This document shows, one piece after another, positions 1 through 10,385 of a DNA stretch of 64,000 nt (within the stretch, counting starts at the first letter, position 1; every line of letters begins with the position of its first letter). A program made the translations under genes and the position numbers. A model generated the notes under the pieces. The model made no database searches. It saw nothing but the letters and a program-made list of their open reading frames with translations, and was not told where the DNA came from. The DNA comes from Myrica gale. Its lineage: Eukaryota > Streptophyta > Magnoliopsida > Fagales > Myricaceae. The DNA is taken from assembly GCA_963930655.1 (NCBI GenBank), contig OZ005610.1, forward strand, positions 191,001 through 255,000, read 5' to 3'.

Positions 1-159
1 GTTCCTATGCTATCCCGTTGGCTCGCCAACGGCGTGGCCAACTATGAATCTAGTGGTATGGGCACAGTCCTAATCCGAGGAGTAGAAGGCCCAGTCATAG
101 ATCATGTGGAACGGCACGGCCCCATTCTAGCGAATAGAAGCCCTATGGTGCTCGACTAA
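1..159 (+). CDS. Unidentified reading frame, open at the left window edge
   Basis: Frame 1 is open from the first base to a TAA at 157-159 and gives 52 codons, starting VPMLSRWLANG and ending NRSPMVLD. The stretch is clearly richer in G and C than the AT-rich sequence that follows it, which suggests the last exon of a gene or transposon entering from the left. I do not recognise the protein and see no conserved motif. No start or splice acceptor can be judged because the window begins inside it. It could equally be a chance frame; confidence is low. Confidence 0.3.
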   Translation, partial: VPMLSRWLANGVANYESSGMGTVLIRGVEGPVIDHVERHGPILANRSPMVLD

Positions 160-1300
160 CATAAAAGGGTTAAAAAAAAGCTTGTCAAGTGGAAGTGTCT
201 CCAAAATTATATAAAGTCATTCCATATATTTCTTAAAAAATGTGAGACTTTAAGAGTGTCATCCCTGCAAATATATATTGACTAAGCAGATAAACAGATG
301 AGAAGCAAATTTTCCTATTGCTAGCGTGAAGTCTTGCAGCACAGATTTGATCATTCCGTTGGGTAAGATTTAGCAAGATGGAAGGGAAGGAATAAGAGTA
401 CATTTGTTACCGACACTATCGAGCTGACGTGGTTCGTATGTCCATATAAATTCCTTAACCCAGATTCGGGTTTTCGTGTTCTTTTGTTTATTTCCTCGTA
501 TAGTAACGTCATCTGGTACTCTGGTAGTTGACTATGGGAAGGGTCAAATGTATAAGTTCATCGACAGTAGATTGCCTAATTTTACCAACAGGAATAAATT
601 AGAGCCCCACCCACACAGAACTCCTTCAGGCCTCAGGAGTTTGGTTTTTCGGTGAAGTCATTTTCTGGCAACGTTTTCCCCAGATTGTGTTAACCACGCA
701 ACCAATTCCTAGATCTTTGTGTCTCTTCTTGGGGTTTTGAAACTAATAAAAATTTCTTGAATCTTGACCAGAGTGGGTACCTTCAACTCTTGGCCATTGG
801 GTTCAACGCTAATTGTCCCTTTCAATCCCGAATATCCATCTTTTTTTCTCCTAAGAAACAACGGAAAGACTAATTGGATGCGTGGGTTGTTGAATGAAAA
901 GCTTTTTCAAAATGTGAATTGCATTCAATAGGTTGACAACGAATGTTTTTTTTTTGAGAAAATTTATAGGATGTTAAGTATGGTGTGAATATTTAAGTAA
1001 TGTTTGAGCTTTATTGACATGTGTGTTATAGGATGTTAAGTATGGTGTGAATATTTAGGTAATCTTTGAGTTTTATTGACATGCGTGTAGAATATGTTTA
1101 CTTGTATTGATGTGTGTAAAAAAGATAATAATGAGTTGCATTGATATTCATGTATGAATAATGTTGTGATTATAGTGTTAAAAAGTTGGATACAAATCTT
1201 AGAAAAATTCTTAAAACAAACATGCCCCGAGTGAGACAGCAAAATGAAAAAATATATAAAGGTATTGAATCCTTGTTAGCCATGACCTTGCCATGGCTTC
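160..1300. other. AT-rich spacer, no gene seen
   Basis: No supported coding sequence. It contains the 62-bp tandem duplication at 969-1084. From about 940 to 1230 the ends (a T-rich left end and AAACAAACATGCCCC on the right) loosely resemble the Tourist-type MITEs found elsewhere in this window, but no convincing inverted repeat pair was found. Confidence 0.5.
969..1084. repeat. Two-copy 62-bp tandem repeat
   Basis: GGATGTTAAGTATGGTGTGA starts at 969 and again at 1031. The two copies continue with only a few mismatches through TTTATTGACATG. It is a simple local duplication with no evident function. Confidence 0.85.
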
Positions 1301-1309
1301 CCCGAGAGT

Positions 1310-2262
1310 AGGCATGGCGGATGTAAGGGGGGCCAACAGGGGCCCTGGCCCCGGTTGGCCTCATGTTCACGTTTAATTTATATATATATAATCTAATATA
1401 CTCTAACCAAACGGCCCCCCTTAAATCTCACTATAAGCCTTATTTGATTTTGAGATTGTTGTACTCCAAAATATTTTTCATATTATTGTGGCTATTGATT
1501 AATGATTAAGTTTTAAAATTATATTAAAATTGTGATTAAGACTAGATAGTGAAATTGTGATTAGGGCCTTAGGTTGTGAAATTGTGATTAGGACAATAGG
1601 TTGTGACTTGTGAAATTAAATTGATAAATTTTTTTTTGGTTTTGTTTAGATAATGAAGAAGTTTTTGATAAAAAAAACCAGCGGGGTCGTATAGTACTCC
1701 TAGCGTGGCTGCTACTTCTGAGTCGAATATTAACTCGAAAAAACTTCGTGTTTTGTTTAGTCCAGATGATATTATTGTTAACCCAGGGTTACGTAAACTC
1801 ATTGAAGCATATGTTGTTGGAATTAGGGACCAAGTTCGTAAGAAGTATTTGATAAAAGGTCTTTGTCAGCCGCTTGGGCATGATTTTCCTAAGAAGAAAT
1901 ATGGAAACCAAATGAGAAGTTTTTTGGAGTCATGGTTCAAAGAATATGAGTGGTTGGAATATAGTGTATTAGAGGATGCTACGTTTTGCTTGTGGTGTTA
2001 TCTATTTAGGCGAAGTAGAGGATCAATACCCGTGGGTGATGTGTTTACATCTATGGGGTTTAGCAATTGGAAAAAAGGAAGTGGAGGTATTTGGTGACCA
2101 TGTTGGTGCAGTTAATAGTGCTCACAATGATGCTATAAAACATTGTGAAGCACTTAGAAATCAGCGACAAAGTGTGTCACATATGTTATTTGCACACGGG
2201 CACAATATAGAGAATATTCAGAACTGTAGGATCCAATTGCTATCTATCAATATCAAAAAATA
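1310..2262 (+). pseudogene. 5' fragment of a hAT-type transposon (TTF-zinc-finger/ZMYM1-like transposase)
   Basis: The frame from about 1653 opens with MKKFLIKK and continues from about 1705 with a region matching the N-terminal TTF-type domain of plant hAT-like (DUF4371, zinc finger MYM-type 1-like) transposases: WFKEYEWLEYS, then DATFCLWCYLF, then GFSNWKKG. At about 2085 the reading moves to another frame, which supplies GDHVGAVNSAHNDA, the expected continuation. Stops near 1695 and the frameshift show it is dead. The catalytic and dimerisation parts are absent. The leader at 1314-1345 (GGCGGATGTAAGGGGG...) is typical of the ends of this family. A separate C-terminal remnant lies at 24650-25030 and another terminus at 43865-44700. 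Confidence 0.75.
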
Positions 2263-3021
2263 ATACGATATTTTTATTTCAATATAATACATTTTTAATG
2301 TTTTTAATTTTTAATTTTGAATATTTTTACTCTAAGACAATTTTTGTGCATTAATTAGTTAATTAATTATTTTGTCATTTTCTCTTAGGAGTTGGGCCCC
2401 TTCGGTTTTGGTTCCGCTACTGTCTAGGCAAGAAAAAGAGCCCTGAGAGATGCAACTTCCAGCACTCTTCTCTAAAGGCACGCTATCTAGCACCAAACCA
2501 GTTTCACAAATACCCGTTTCTCTATGCCAGGTCCCAAAACAGGTATTTAACCAAGTATTGAACACAAATTCCAAAGTCCATGAAACATTTTATTTTATTT
2601 TTTGGTAAGTGAAACAAAATTTCCAAAATGAAACTCAAGATTGGGCACTGGTGCTCAGGCGGTGGATTTCGCCCTCCAAAACTATAACAAAAAACCCAAC
2701 TTTAGTGCTACATTCATTGGCCTAAACAAGAACGTGACGCTTGAAATTGACCCAACACGCTCTTGGCACAGCCCTGTTGACCGTTCGTCCTAAATGAAGG
2801 TGCACGTGGAAAAGCCAAAAAAGGTCTATCTAGCACCAGAAGTGAGTAGATGGGAACATGTAACAAAAGAGATGATAGTTCACCAACCCCTCCTCTATTA
2901 GCACCCATCTCACCTTGCCATGTGGCCCATGTCCTCAGAGCACCTATATAGAAGACGTCGTACATGCACACGACAAGAAGACCAGAAAAAATTGAAGGAG
3001 CAAGAAGTGGGAAGAGCACGA

Positions 3022-5081
3022 ATGGATAACGAGAAGACCAAAGTCTGTGTTCTTGATGCCTCAAATTATGTTGGTTTTTGGTTACTCAAAGGATTACTGA
3101 GAAGAGGGTACAGAGTTCATGCAGCTATTCAAAAGCATGGCAAGTTCTCTCCTTTCTGGAGGTCCTTCTGAAGGGTTAGTTTCTATTAATTGGGGCTTAT
3201 TGTTTTGGGTTTTTTGCAGGGGAGACAGAGATAGAGAAGAAAATTAGGGACTTGCAGGAAGTGGAGGAGAGATTGGTAGTATTTTCTGTGGATATTTTGG
3301 ATTACCATAGCATTCTTATAGCTTTGAACGGGTGCTCTGCTTTGTTCTGCTGCTTGGATAGCCCAGACGGATATGATGTAAGTATTACCATTCTTTTTGA
3401 TATAATACGATGAGATTTAATTGTCAGACGAGAAACTATTACGAAAATGTCATAATTAAGCTCTTATCTTTTCTCTTTAGAAGTGTGTGATTCTATAGTT
3501 TGCGCAGGATAAAGTTGTGGATCTGGAGGTGAGAGGAGCAATCAATGTAGTGGAAGCATCTGCACAAACGGAGAGTCTTGAGAAAATGATTTTCACTTCC
3601 TCCTTAACCGCAGCAATTTGGAGAGAGAACATTTGTTCGGAGAAGGATGTAGATGAGAGGTCCTGGAGTGATCAAGCATTTTGCAGGAAAACGAAGGTTT
3701 GCGTTTGCGTTTCTGTATATTTTCTGCAGTGTTTCACGTACTTTTGGTAATTATGGGAGGGACCTTTTGATTGACGTGTGGAGAACAACTATTTCGGTGG
3801 CTTTTTAGTGCTCTTTAGCTTTTTGCAAAGGCTCTTGACTTTGTCAAAAGCATTTCCCCTTTAGAAGCAGAGCCTGAGAGCCGTATCTGATTTTAGATCT
3901 CCCACCAAATGTCTTGTCTGCCTGATGAATTGTATGCGGTCGAGTCGTAGAGTGTAGATAGTCTTCGAACATCATGCATCTATCCAATTTTTCTTATGCC
4001 TAATTACCACAAGAATTTTTGATGAATTGATTTTAACGTATCAGTTCTTGCGTACAACTTTAGTATATTTTTCAGGCGAATGGATCTCTCTGCTCACTAA
4101 AAATTAGCGATAAAAATTTTAACGGAAGACTAATATGAGATCAGAGTTGAGATGTCTATTTATAGGATCAGATAGTTTATCTCAGACCCCGTCTCGGCTA
4201 GTGAGTTAATTTTTGGTGGATAAAAAAAATATGTCTTAAAAATAGATCATAGGGACGGACCCATTCGAACCTAGGGTCACGCGGATTTTATGGGATATTA
4301 AGCCTTCTTCTTATTTGTAGAAATCTTTATGTTTACTCCATTTCCTTTGACGAGCTGGACAACTACTTAGAGCTATGGTTCTTCGAATGTCTATTACTGT
4401 ATGGCGCTAACTTGGAACTATTTTGACGAATCATCATTTATCCTAAGAGTTTGAGTTGATAAATTACAGTTGTGGCACGCCTTGGCAAAAACACTATCGG
4501 AGCAGGCTGCTTGGGCTCTGGCCATGGATCGCACGCTCAACATGGTTTCCATAAACGCTGGACTAGTTGTTGGACCTGGGATCACTCAACAGAGTCCCAG
4601 GTCAACAATGTCATATCTTCAAGGTAGTGATGTACGGTGCAATTTTGGTTTTGTCGCGTGATATCTTCGTACTATCTTGTATGAAAAATAAATTAGAATT
4701 TTCCAACAGGAGCGGCTCAAATGTATGAAAATGGAGTCCTGGCATATGTTAATGTGAACTTTCTTGTCGACGTTCATATCCGAGCTTTTGAGGTTCAGTC
4801 CACATGCGGTCGGTATTTCTGCTTCGATCGGATAGTTAACACTGAGGTGGAAGCTATTAAACTTGCCCAAAGCTTAAGCCCTTTAATATCATTGCCGCCT
4901 AGGTAAAGAATATTTAACTACAAGTTCTTATGTCAGACCAGGGATAATGAATGGTTAGCTTACTTGAGTATGCTATGCTTTGTGATCGATCTTCAGGTAT
5001 GAATGCCAAGGAAGTGAGGTTTATGCCGAGAGGTTGAGGACCAACAAGTTAAACAAGCTTGTTGACAGCACCGCCTGTTAG
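3022..5081 (+). CDS. Cinnamoyl-CoA reductase-like protein, SNL6 subfamily (NAD(P)-binding Rossmann fold)
   Basis: Six exons: 3022-3139, 3220-3377, 3508-3696, 4470-4623, 4710-4902 and 4997-5081. Together they encode 298 residues, about the normal length for the family. Conserved stretches include VHAAIQKHGETE (across junction 1), LEVRGAINVVEA, TSSLTAAIWR, MSYLQGAAQMYENGVLAYV and the C-terminus KLNKLVDS. It is an extended short-chain dehydrogenase/reductase, probably cytosolic. The usual glycine-rich dinucleotide motif is replaced by LDASNYVG (residues 11-18), and the catalytic YxxxK position reads H158-x-x-x-K162 (LWHALAK). As I recall the subfamily shares both changes, so reductase activity should not be assumed. 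Intron 1 has a GC donor (GCAAGT); the others are GT-AG. All joins keep frame and no lesion is seen. The ATG at 3022 fits the family N-terminus; an upstream in-frame ATG at 2920 would add an unlikely charged leader. Confidence 0.9.
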
Positions 5082-5124
5082 TAAAAGCAGGTTTTTCGAG
5101 TTTAAGATACTTTTGCTTCTTTTA

Positions 5125-6040
5125 CCCCTCTCAAAAAAAACCTCTCTGTTTTTCCAAAACCCCTAGCGTCCCTTCCGAGGAGGGGGAGCTCCGGCTCCCT
5201 CATCCCCTCTCCTCTTTTTTCCTTTTCTCCTCCTCCTTCCCTCTCCCCTCTCCTCCTCTCTGGTTTGATTGGCCAGTGATGTTGGTTGTTTGGTTTTGTT
5301 TTTTGCTTTTCTTTGCAGGTGGCTTCCAAGCGGCGCACAGTGATTTCCATCATCTTTCGACGCACACGCATCTACTGGTTGCACTCAGCACGTCGAGACC
5401 TATGCAGCGCCGCTACTCCAGCTCTGAAACGATGCACACGCGCCCCACGTGCTGCGCGTGGATCTGACGCGCCACCGCTTGTGGCCGCGCGTGAGGCCCC
5501 TTCCGCAGCTCAGCTCCTGTTCCTCTTCCCAGATCTGGCCTCTGTGGCTCGTTTCCTCTCCTTCGGGCCGTGGATCTCGTCTTCCCGCACCGCCTACACC
5601 ACCTCCACCGCCACCACCACCACCATCTCCAGCCATGTTCTGGCCAACGTTGATTATGTTTTGCTTTTCACCGTTTGGGATCGCCTCTTTGTTTCAGGCT
5701 TGCTTAGATTTCTTTGTGTGTTTCTCGGTTGTTTGTAATTATAGCTGAAATTGCATGATTAGTGCTGTCAGGGAGTCGGACCCTTGACTCTGTCTTCAGT
5801 CCTTCAGCGGTTGGTTTGTTTCTTTCACGGGTTTCCCGTGTTTCATAGGACCCTCGGGTTCTCTCGCTTCGGGCTTCGGGCCCACCACAACTGAGGATCT
5901 TGTGTCTTCCTTTAAAGCCATTTTACTGTTGGCCCCTCCAGTCGTGCTTGTAAAGCCCCTTTGGGTTCTTTTCCTTGTTTTTCTATCTTATAATTTTTGT
6001 TGGTGTCTTTTTTCAATATATAAAACTAGTCGTTTCAAAA
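5125..6040 (+). mobile_element. LINE-derived non-autonomous retroelement, 5' end plus 3' end
   Basis: This C/T-rich stretch begins just after the reductase gene with a CTCTCC-rich leader containing GGAGCTCCGGCTCC, the same string found at the head of the minus-strand element at 27033-28020. It ends in a T-rich tail region (TTTTTTCAATATATAAAAC, then a short A run). No reverse transcriptase or endonuclease domain is visible; several long frames exist but look like low-complexity chance frames. I read it as a LINE deletion derivative with 5' leader and 3' end retained. No target-site duplication was found, so the borders are approximate. It could instead be the 3' UTR or a downstream transcribed region of the reductase gene. 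Confidence 0.45.
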
Positions 6041-6985
6041 AACGGACCCGTTTTCGTATTTCTGGTCCTTCGTATATGGAAACGTCCTCAAGAGTTTTCT
6101 CTGATTTTCCGTTTTCTTCCATTTATCTGTGGATGTAAATAATTGTGGTGGTTAATAAAGTTGTCTCCATTTCGGTTTTCGTGGAAGGAAGTAATTTGTT
6201 TGTCCAAAATTATCCTTCCTCTGGTTTCTTCCAGTTATTGGATTTTCTTCCTCTCCTCCTGCCTCCTCCGGCTGCTACATTTTTCTGGAAGCCACTGTGC
6301 GCTCCTGTCTGTCGGCTCCTTTGCTCGTTGGTTCGCCACCTCCACCTCCTTGGAGAGTCTAGCTCCCCCTTTCCTTCAGCCTGTAACTAAGGATTTTGAT
6401 CCTCCTTAAATCAATGATATGAGCTTGTTATGAAGAAAAATGAAATCTGCAGAGGAATGCTTATGCGTGATCTGAGCAAACCCATATATATGATTCCAAT
6501 CGCAGACCTTTAATGGTTGGAGTAGTGCAGACTGCAGTATTCAAATCTCACCCTAGTATTAGGTTCAATGAACCCAAGGGGTGAGACCATGGAAATCCAT
6601 TGTATGTAAATGAAAAGGTTCTTAAAAGAAGAAGAAAGATAAACCCAACGTCCCTTGATCATACATTACTTAATTACTTGAACATCACATATATGAGGTC
6701 CTCGAGAGTCGATTAATATACAGAGGTCCTGAAATACCACGATACTAACAAAAAATGATGAATACATTGAAAACATATTCTGGACAAAAGTAGTGATTTT
6801 TCTTCTCTTTCCGTGAAACAAATATGGCGCTCACTTGATTTTACAACCAACCCTAGAAATTATAGTGACGATGGGACATGGCAATATCATGTTCAAAAGG
6901 ATCTGAACATGGCCTACTGGTCCCCAACAACTACTGCCACTTCCCACCACAATTGTAATGCCAATAAGGAATCTTCAGGTCGAAA
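6041..6985. other. Spacer, nothing recognised
   Basis: Open frames of 80-90 codons at 6143-6409 lack recognisable domains or coding bias. From 6500 onward this is probably sequence downstream of the minus-strand HDDC2 pseudogene. Confidence 0.5.
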
Positions 6986-9100
6986 TCAGCCTTCTCTTCT
7001 TCGTCTTGATGCTATCTCTAACGCCCAAGCTTTGCCCAATTCAGTCTGGAACTTTCCTACAAAAAGGTGAACGAGCATCTATTATACCGGCTTGGTACTA
7101 CACAAATATAGATAACGCATATATTTTTACCAGCGGTAGACTGGAAAAACTCCTCCAAATCCTTTCCTTGCTCTGCATAACGCCAGAAATAGATCAGTTC
7201 CCATGAAAGATAAAGAAGTAGTAGACGACTGTAGGATAATATATCTGGAATGTGTTGAAAAAGAAAAATGCAGTGGCCTAGCAAACCCAACGTATGCGTC
7301 ATTGGTAATATTACTAAATCAGATACAGAGCAGTACTCTGAAGAGATTGGCATGGTAGCTGTATTCCCCAAGGCTACAAACCGACTAAAAACTTGTGCCT
7401 TTTAAAGAGGAAATTCTGGCTTTATCCTAATGCTCATCCAGCGTGTGGTTCGTCACATATATGTACTTTAAAATGTATAAACATGGAGAAAAGCAACTAG
7501 AAAGAGGCTGACAAAGAGAAGAACCCAATAGGGCTACTTTTGACCTATCCAATTCTTCCTAACATAACATGTGAAGAACATCCCATTACCAAAAAGGAAA
7601 AAAGGGAAAAGGGGGTGTGGAGGACGAGGTTTCTCTACCATTCATTGCCTGATACACAACACAAAGAGGACAGAGATGCTTATATGAAACAATCCGAACC
7701 CTATTCAATTAATGAAGAAAAATTCGCAAAACACCCATAAATTCCAATGGATGTGCAGTCATGCTTAAGTGACCAATGAGAGGGAAGCTGCTGTAGAAGC
7801 TTTGCACAAACCAATTACAACTCAGCCCATTTCTAGCAGAACATGATCACAATAACTCAAATAAAATTCAGGTTCTAGCAGGCATATCCTGTCCAATTTA
7901 GTCCCATTTACAACTGGGTTCTTAATTGGCTATGGACAAATCAACCCATTTCTGTCTTGGATATGAATAGTATGAGACATAAATACCGTGCCATAAAATA
8001 CACTACAAACACAGCTGTACGCAAAAGATTATTAGACTTTAACTTATACAGATTTTTTTTTGCATATTCATATCATGAAAGAGTAGCATTATCTGGAAAA
8101 CTTATGGCCGCATGTTAGTGGTTTAGAACCTGAATATTTACATACTCCACCACCCAAAAATGGATGTCCGATCATACATGACAGTTCTAAGAACGAAGGG
8201 ATTCATCCCTTCAACTTCGCCTATTTCCCTTAAATTTGGCACACCTTTCTTCCCAAATTCAAAGTGACCTTTTTTGATACCTAAAGACAGTTTAGCAAGA
8301 TTCTTCTTCAGTTTTTTAACATCAAAAAGCATGTCGTTCACAAACTTGCCTATATTTTATTAGAAATTCTTTGATATGATCTGCATATAGAAGCACATAT
8401 TATTATTTGATTGTCATTATCTTAGAATGATCACTCTTAAATTTTATAAATAGGCACTTAAGAGCGCATGTCTGGAACTAATTAGGGGACCAACGCCCCA
8501 AATATGTTTACAGTTGTTAATTTTCATTTTTGAGATGCTTTAACTTATTCACTACCTTACAGATACGAGAGCTACCTTCCTGTTCTGATTAACCTCCCCT
8601 AGGGGGGTATGGGAATACATTGTGTGCATATCATTAAGGAAAAGGTAAGAACCGTTGCAAAACTTCTCTCCTTTCTCCTTTGGCAGAGTTTCGGATTTCC
8701 AGATCGTACAAACAACTTGCACATAAATTATGTAAAGCATGCAATTGCACAAAAGGGTAAAGAAAATATCAGCCTAAGAAACCCTTACCCTTTTCATATT
8801 CTGAGGCTTGAAGTATCATCTCCACCTGGAGAGACAAAAGAATTTACAAAATGAAATTATCTAGTGTTTGAATCAACCAATTGAAAGCAAGTATGCTATA
8901 TACCTTAATCAAGGTCCTTAACATATTTAGCTTCTGGAGAAGAATTCTCTTCGTACTCCAACCACAATTCACCTATTTCCTGAGCTGCAATTCAGAAATT
9001 AGATTACACAACCAAGATATGTCGAACAATTAATCTTTTGCACAAATTTGGTTTTGGAGTATTTGCAACAACAATGGCACACCATTAGGCACAAGTGCGC

Positions 9101-9124
9101 AGAGAGAGAGAGAGAGAGAGAGAG
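9101..9124. repeat. (AG)n microsatellite
   Basis: A pure AG dinucleotide run in the intron just downstream (minus sense) of exon 9145-9255 of the HDDC2 pseudogene. Confidence 0.9.
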
Positions 9125-9347
9125 TAAACTAGTGACTAAAGTACCTCTTGATCCTCCACCAAGTAATTTGCACATGTGATCTAATGCTTACTATTCTCGT
9201 CGACTCTTCTCTGCCTTTGAAACCCCATCTGAATGGGTAATGTCTCCAACAATGGCTATCCACATGATTTTAAAAAGGTAAAACCATTTATAGCTATTAA
9301 CTGAGAGAAGGTGCTAGAGAACAATAAGAAGCATACAGCAAGCCTTA

Positions 9348-9525
9348 CGACGCGTTTGTCAACGTAATTTTTCCCAAAATATTATCTCACTCCTAATAAA
9401 ATAATCTAATATAATCTCTCTCTCCTATAAAAAAATATAAAAAATTACCTCTCTCTTCACCTTTTCACTAAACCCAATACCAACACATATTCTCATACCA
9501 AAAATATTACTACACAAACACAACC
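9348..9525. mobile_element. Tourist-like MITE (PIF/Harbinger type) with TTA duplication
   Basis: Terminal inverted repeats CGACGCGTTTGT and ACAAACACAACC are flanked on both sides by TTA (9345-9347 and 9526-9528), the 3-bp target duplication of PIF/Harbinger elements. The element is 178 bp and non-coding. Its interior (CTCACTCCTAATAAAATAAT, CTCTCTTCACCTTTTCACTA) is shared with the copies at 10165 and 26830. It lies in an intron of the HDDC2 pseudogene. Confidence 0.85.
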
Positions 9526-10164
9526 TTAGTTAACTTAGCATTCAAGCTGATTAACAGGCTCAAGTTTGAAATGTACTCGGTGATCCCGTCTGAGCCTTAA
9601 CCCGAGTTTGAATGATCTATTTTAATTTCCCAGGCGAATTTGATCATTCAATACTCGGCTCTGCTCCTTTCTGATCATTAAATCCAGGTGTCGAATAGAT
9701 TTCAAGAAATTTCATTTTTCCAGAAGGAAAAATACATCAAATTATGAAGATATTTGAGTTAGCGACCCTTCTGTTGGAAACTAATCCCATTGCCATAAGT
9801 GGGCTGTAAAAATACCTTCTTTTAAAATAAATGGTACTTAACACGGGAAAAAAAGAAGAAGAAAACGAAATGGAGAACATAAAAAGCTGTTTGAGGAAAA
9901 TACCCACCTTCTGCAATATCATGAACAATTGCCATTTTTATACACCTGGAAATTAAGTTTGAGTCACTATCAGGGAAAAAGTAAAAACAGAAAGCAGTCA
10001 TCGTATTCCAATGACAAGAAAGGTTAAAGTAACGGAAACCTAACTTGTCACGATCAACTCCAGGAATATCCGAGGCAATGAGAGCCATCAGCCCCATTCG
10101 ATACATGTGATCAGCTTTGGATACCGGATCCTTAATTTCCTTTCGTACCCATCCAGCTCTCTTA

Positions 10165-10362
10165 GGCTGCGTTTGTCATTAAAATTTTACCCAAAATTTT
10201 ATCTCTCTCCTAATAAAATACTCCAATATAATCTCTCTCTCTTCTATCAAAAAATATAAAAAATTACAAAAACTATAAAATATTACCTCTCTCTTCACTT
10301 TTTCACTAAACTCAATACCAACACTAAACTCAATACCAAAAATTTTACCACACAAACCCACC
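10165..10362. mobile_element. Tourist-like MITE inserted in an exon of the HDDC2 pseudogene
   Basis: It starts GGCTGCGTTTGT and ends ACAAACCCACC, with the same interior as the copies at 9348 and 26830, plus a short internal duplication (ACTAAACTCAATACCAA). The left flank is TTA; the right flank TCC does not match, so the duplication has decayed. On the minus strand the coding sequence ...AAGAGAGCTGG (K-R-A-G) stops at its border, and ACAACT just beyond the other end fits the family's preceding T-T, so it sits inside a former exon. Confidence 0.8.
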
Positions 10363-10385
10363 TCCAGTTGTCTGACTCAGATTTT

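Larger units (their letters stand above)
6986..10164 (-). pseudogene. HDDC2-like 5'-deoxynucleotidase (HD-domain phosphohydrolase) pseudogene
   Basis: Read on the minus strand, eight former exons can be followed: 10045-10164, 9908-9945, 9145-9255, 8904-8984, 8789-8825, 7131-7172 and 6986-7056, plus an upstream scrap beyond the MITE near 10363-10385. They spell HMYRMGLMALIASDIPGVDRDK, CIKMAIVHDIAE, AIVGDITHSDGV, AQEIGELWLEYEE, VEMILQASEYEK, EQGKDLEEFFQSTAG and GKFQTELGKAW, which is the HDDC2/YfbR family with the metal-binding H and HD residues. Every intron border still obeys GT-AG. The gene is dead: a Tourist MITE interrupts the first readable exon, codons at 9191-9193 and 9188-9190 are TAG and TAA where the family has Gln-Glu, and exon 8904-8984 carries one extra base giving a stop before the donor. 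The 5' end is missing. Intact relatives hydrolyse deoxynucleoside 5'-monophosphates. Confidence 0.88.

Noticed and set aside
5286-5748. Frames of 150 and 99 codons, possible gene
   Set aside because: Low-complexity CT-rich sequence inside the proposed LINE derivative, no domain or conserved start.
7057-7371. 104-codon minus-strand frame taken as a separate gene
   Set aside because: Only its EQGKDLEEFFQSTAG part is coding, as one 42-base HDDC2 exon; the rest is intron.
8138-8341. 67-codon minus-strand frame in the HDDC2 region
   Set aside because: It lies in a large intron between two HDDC2 exons and does not match the family.
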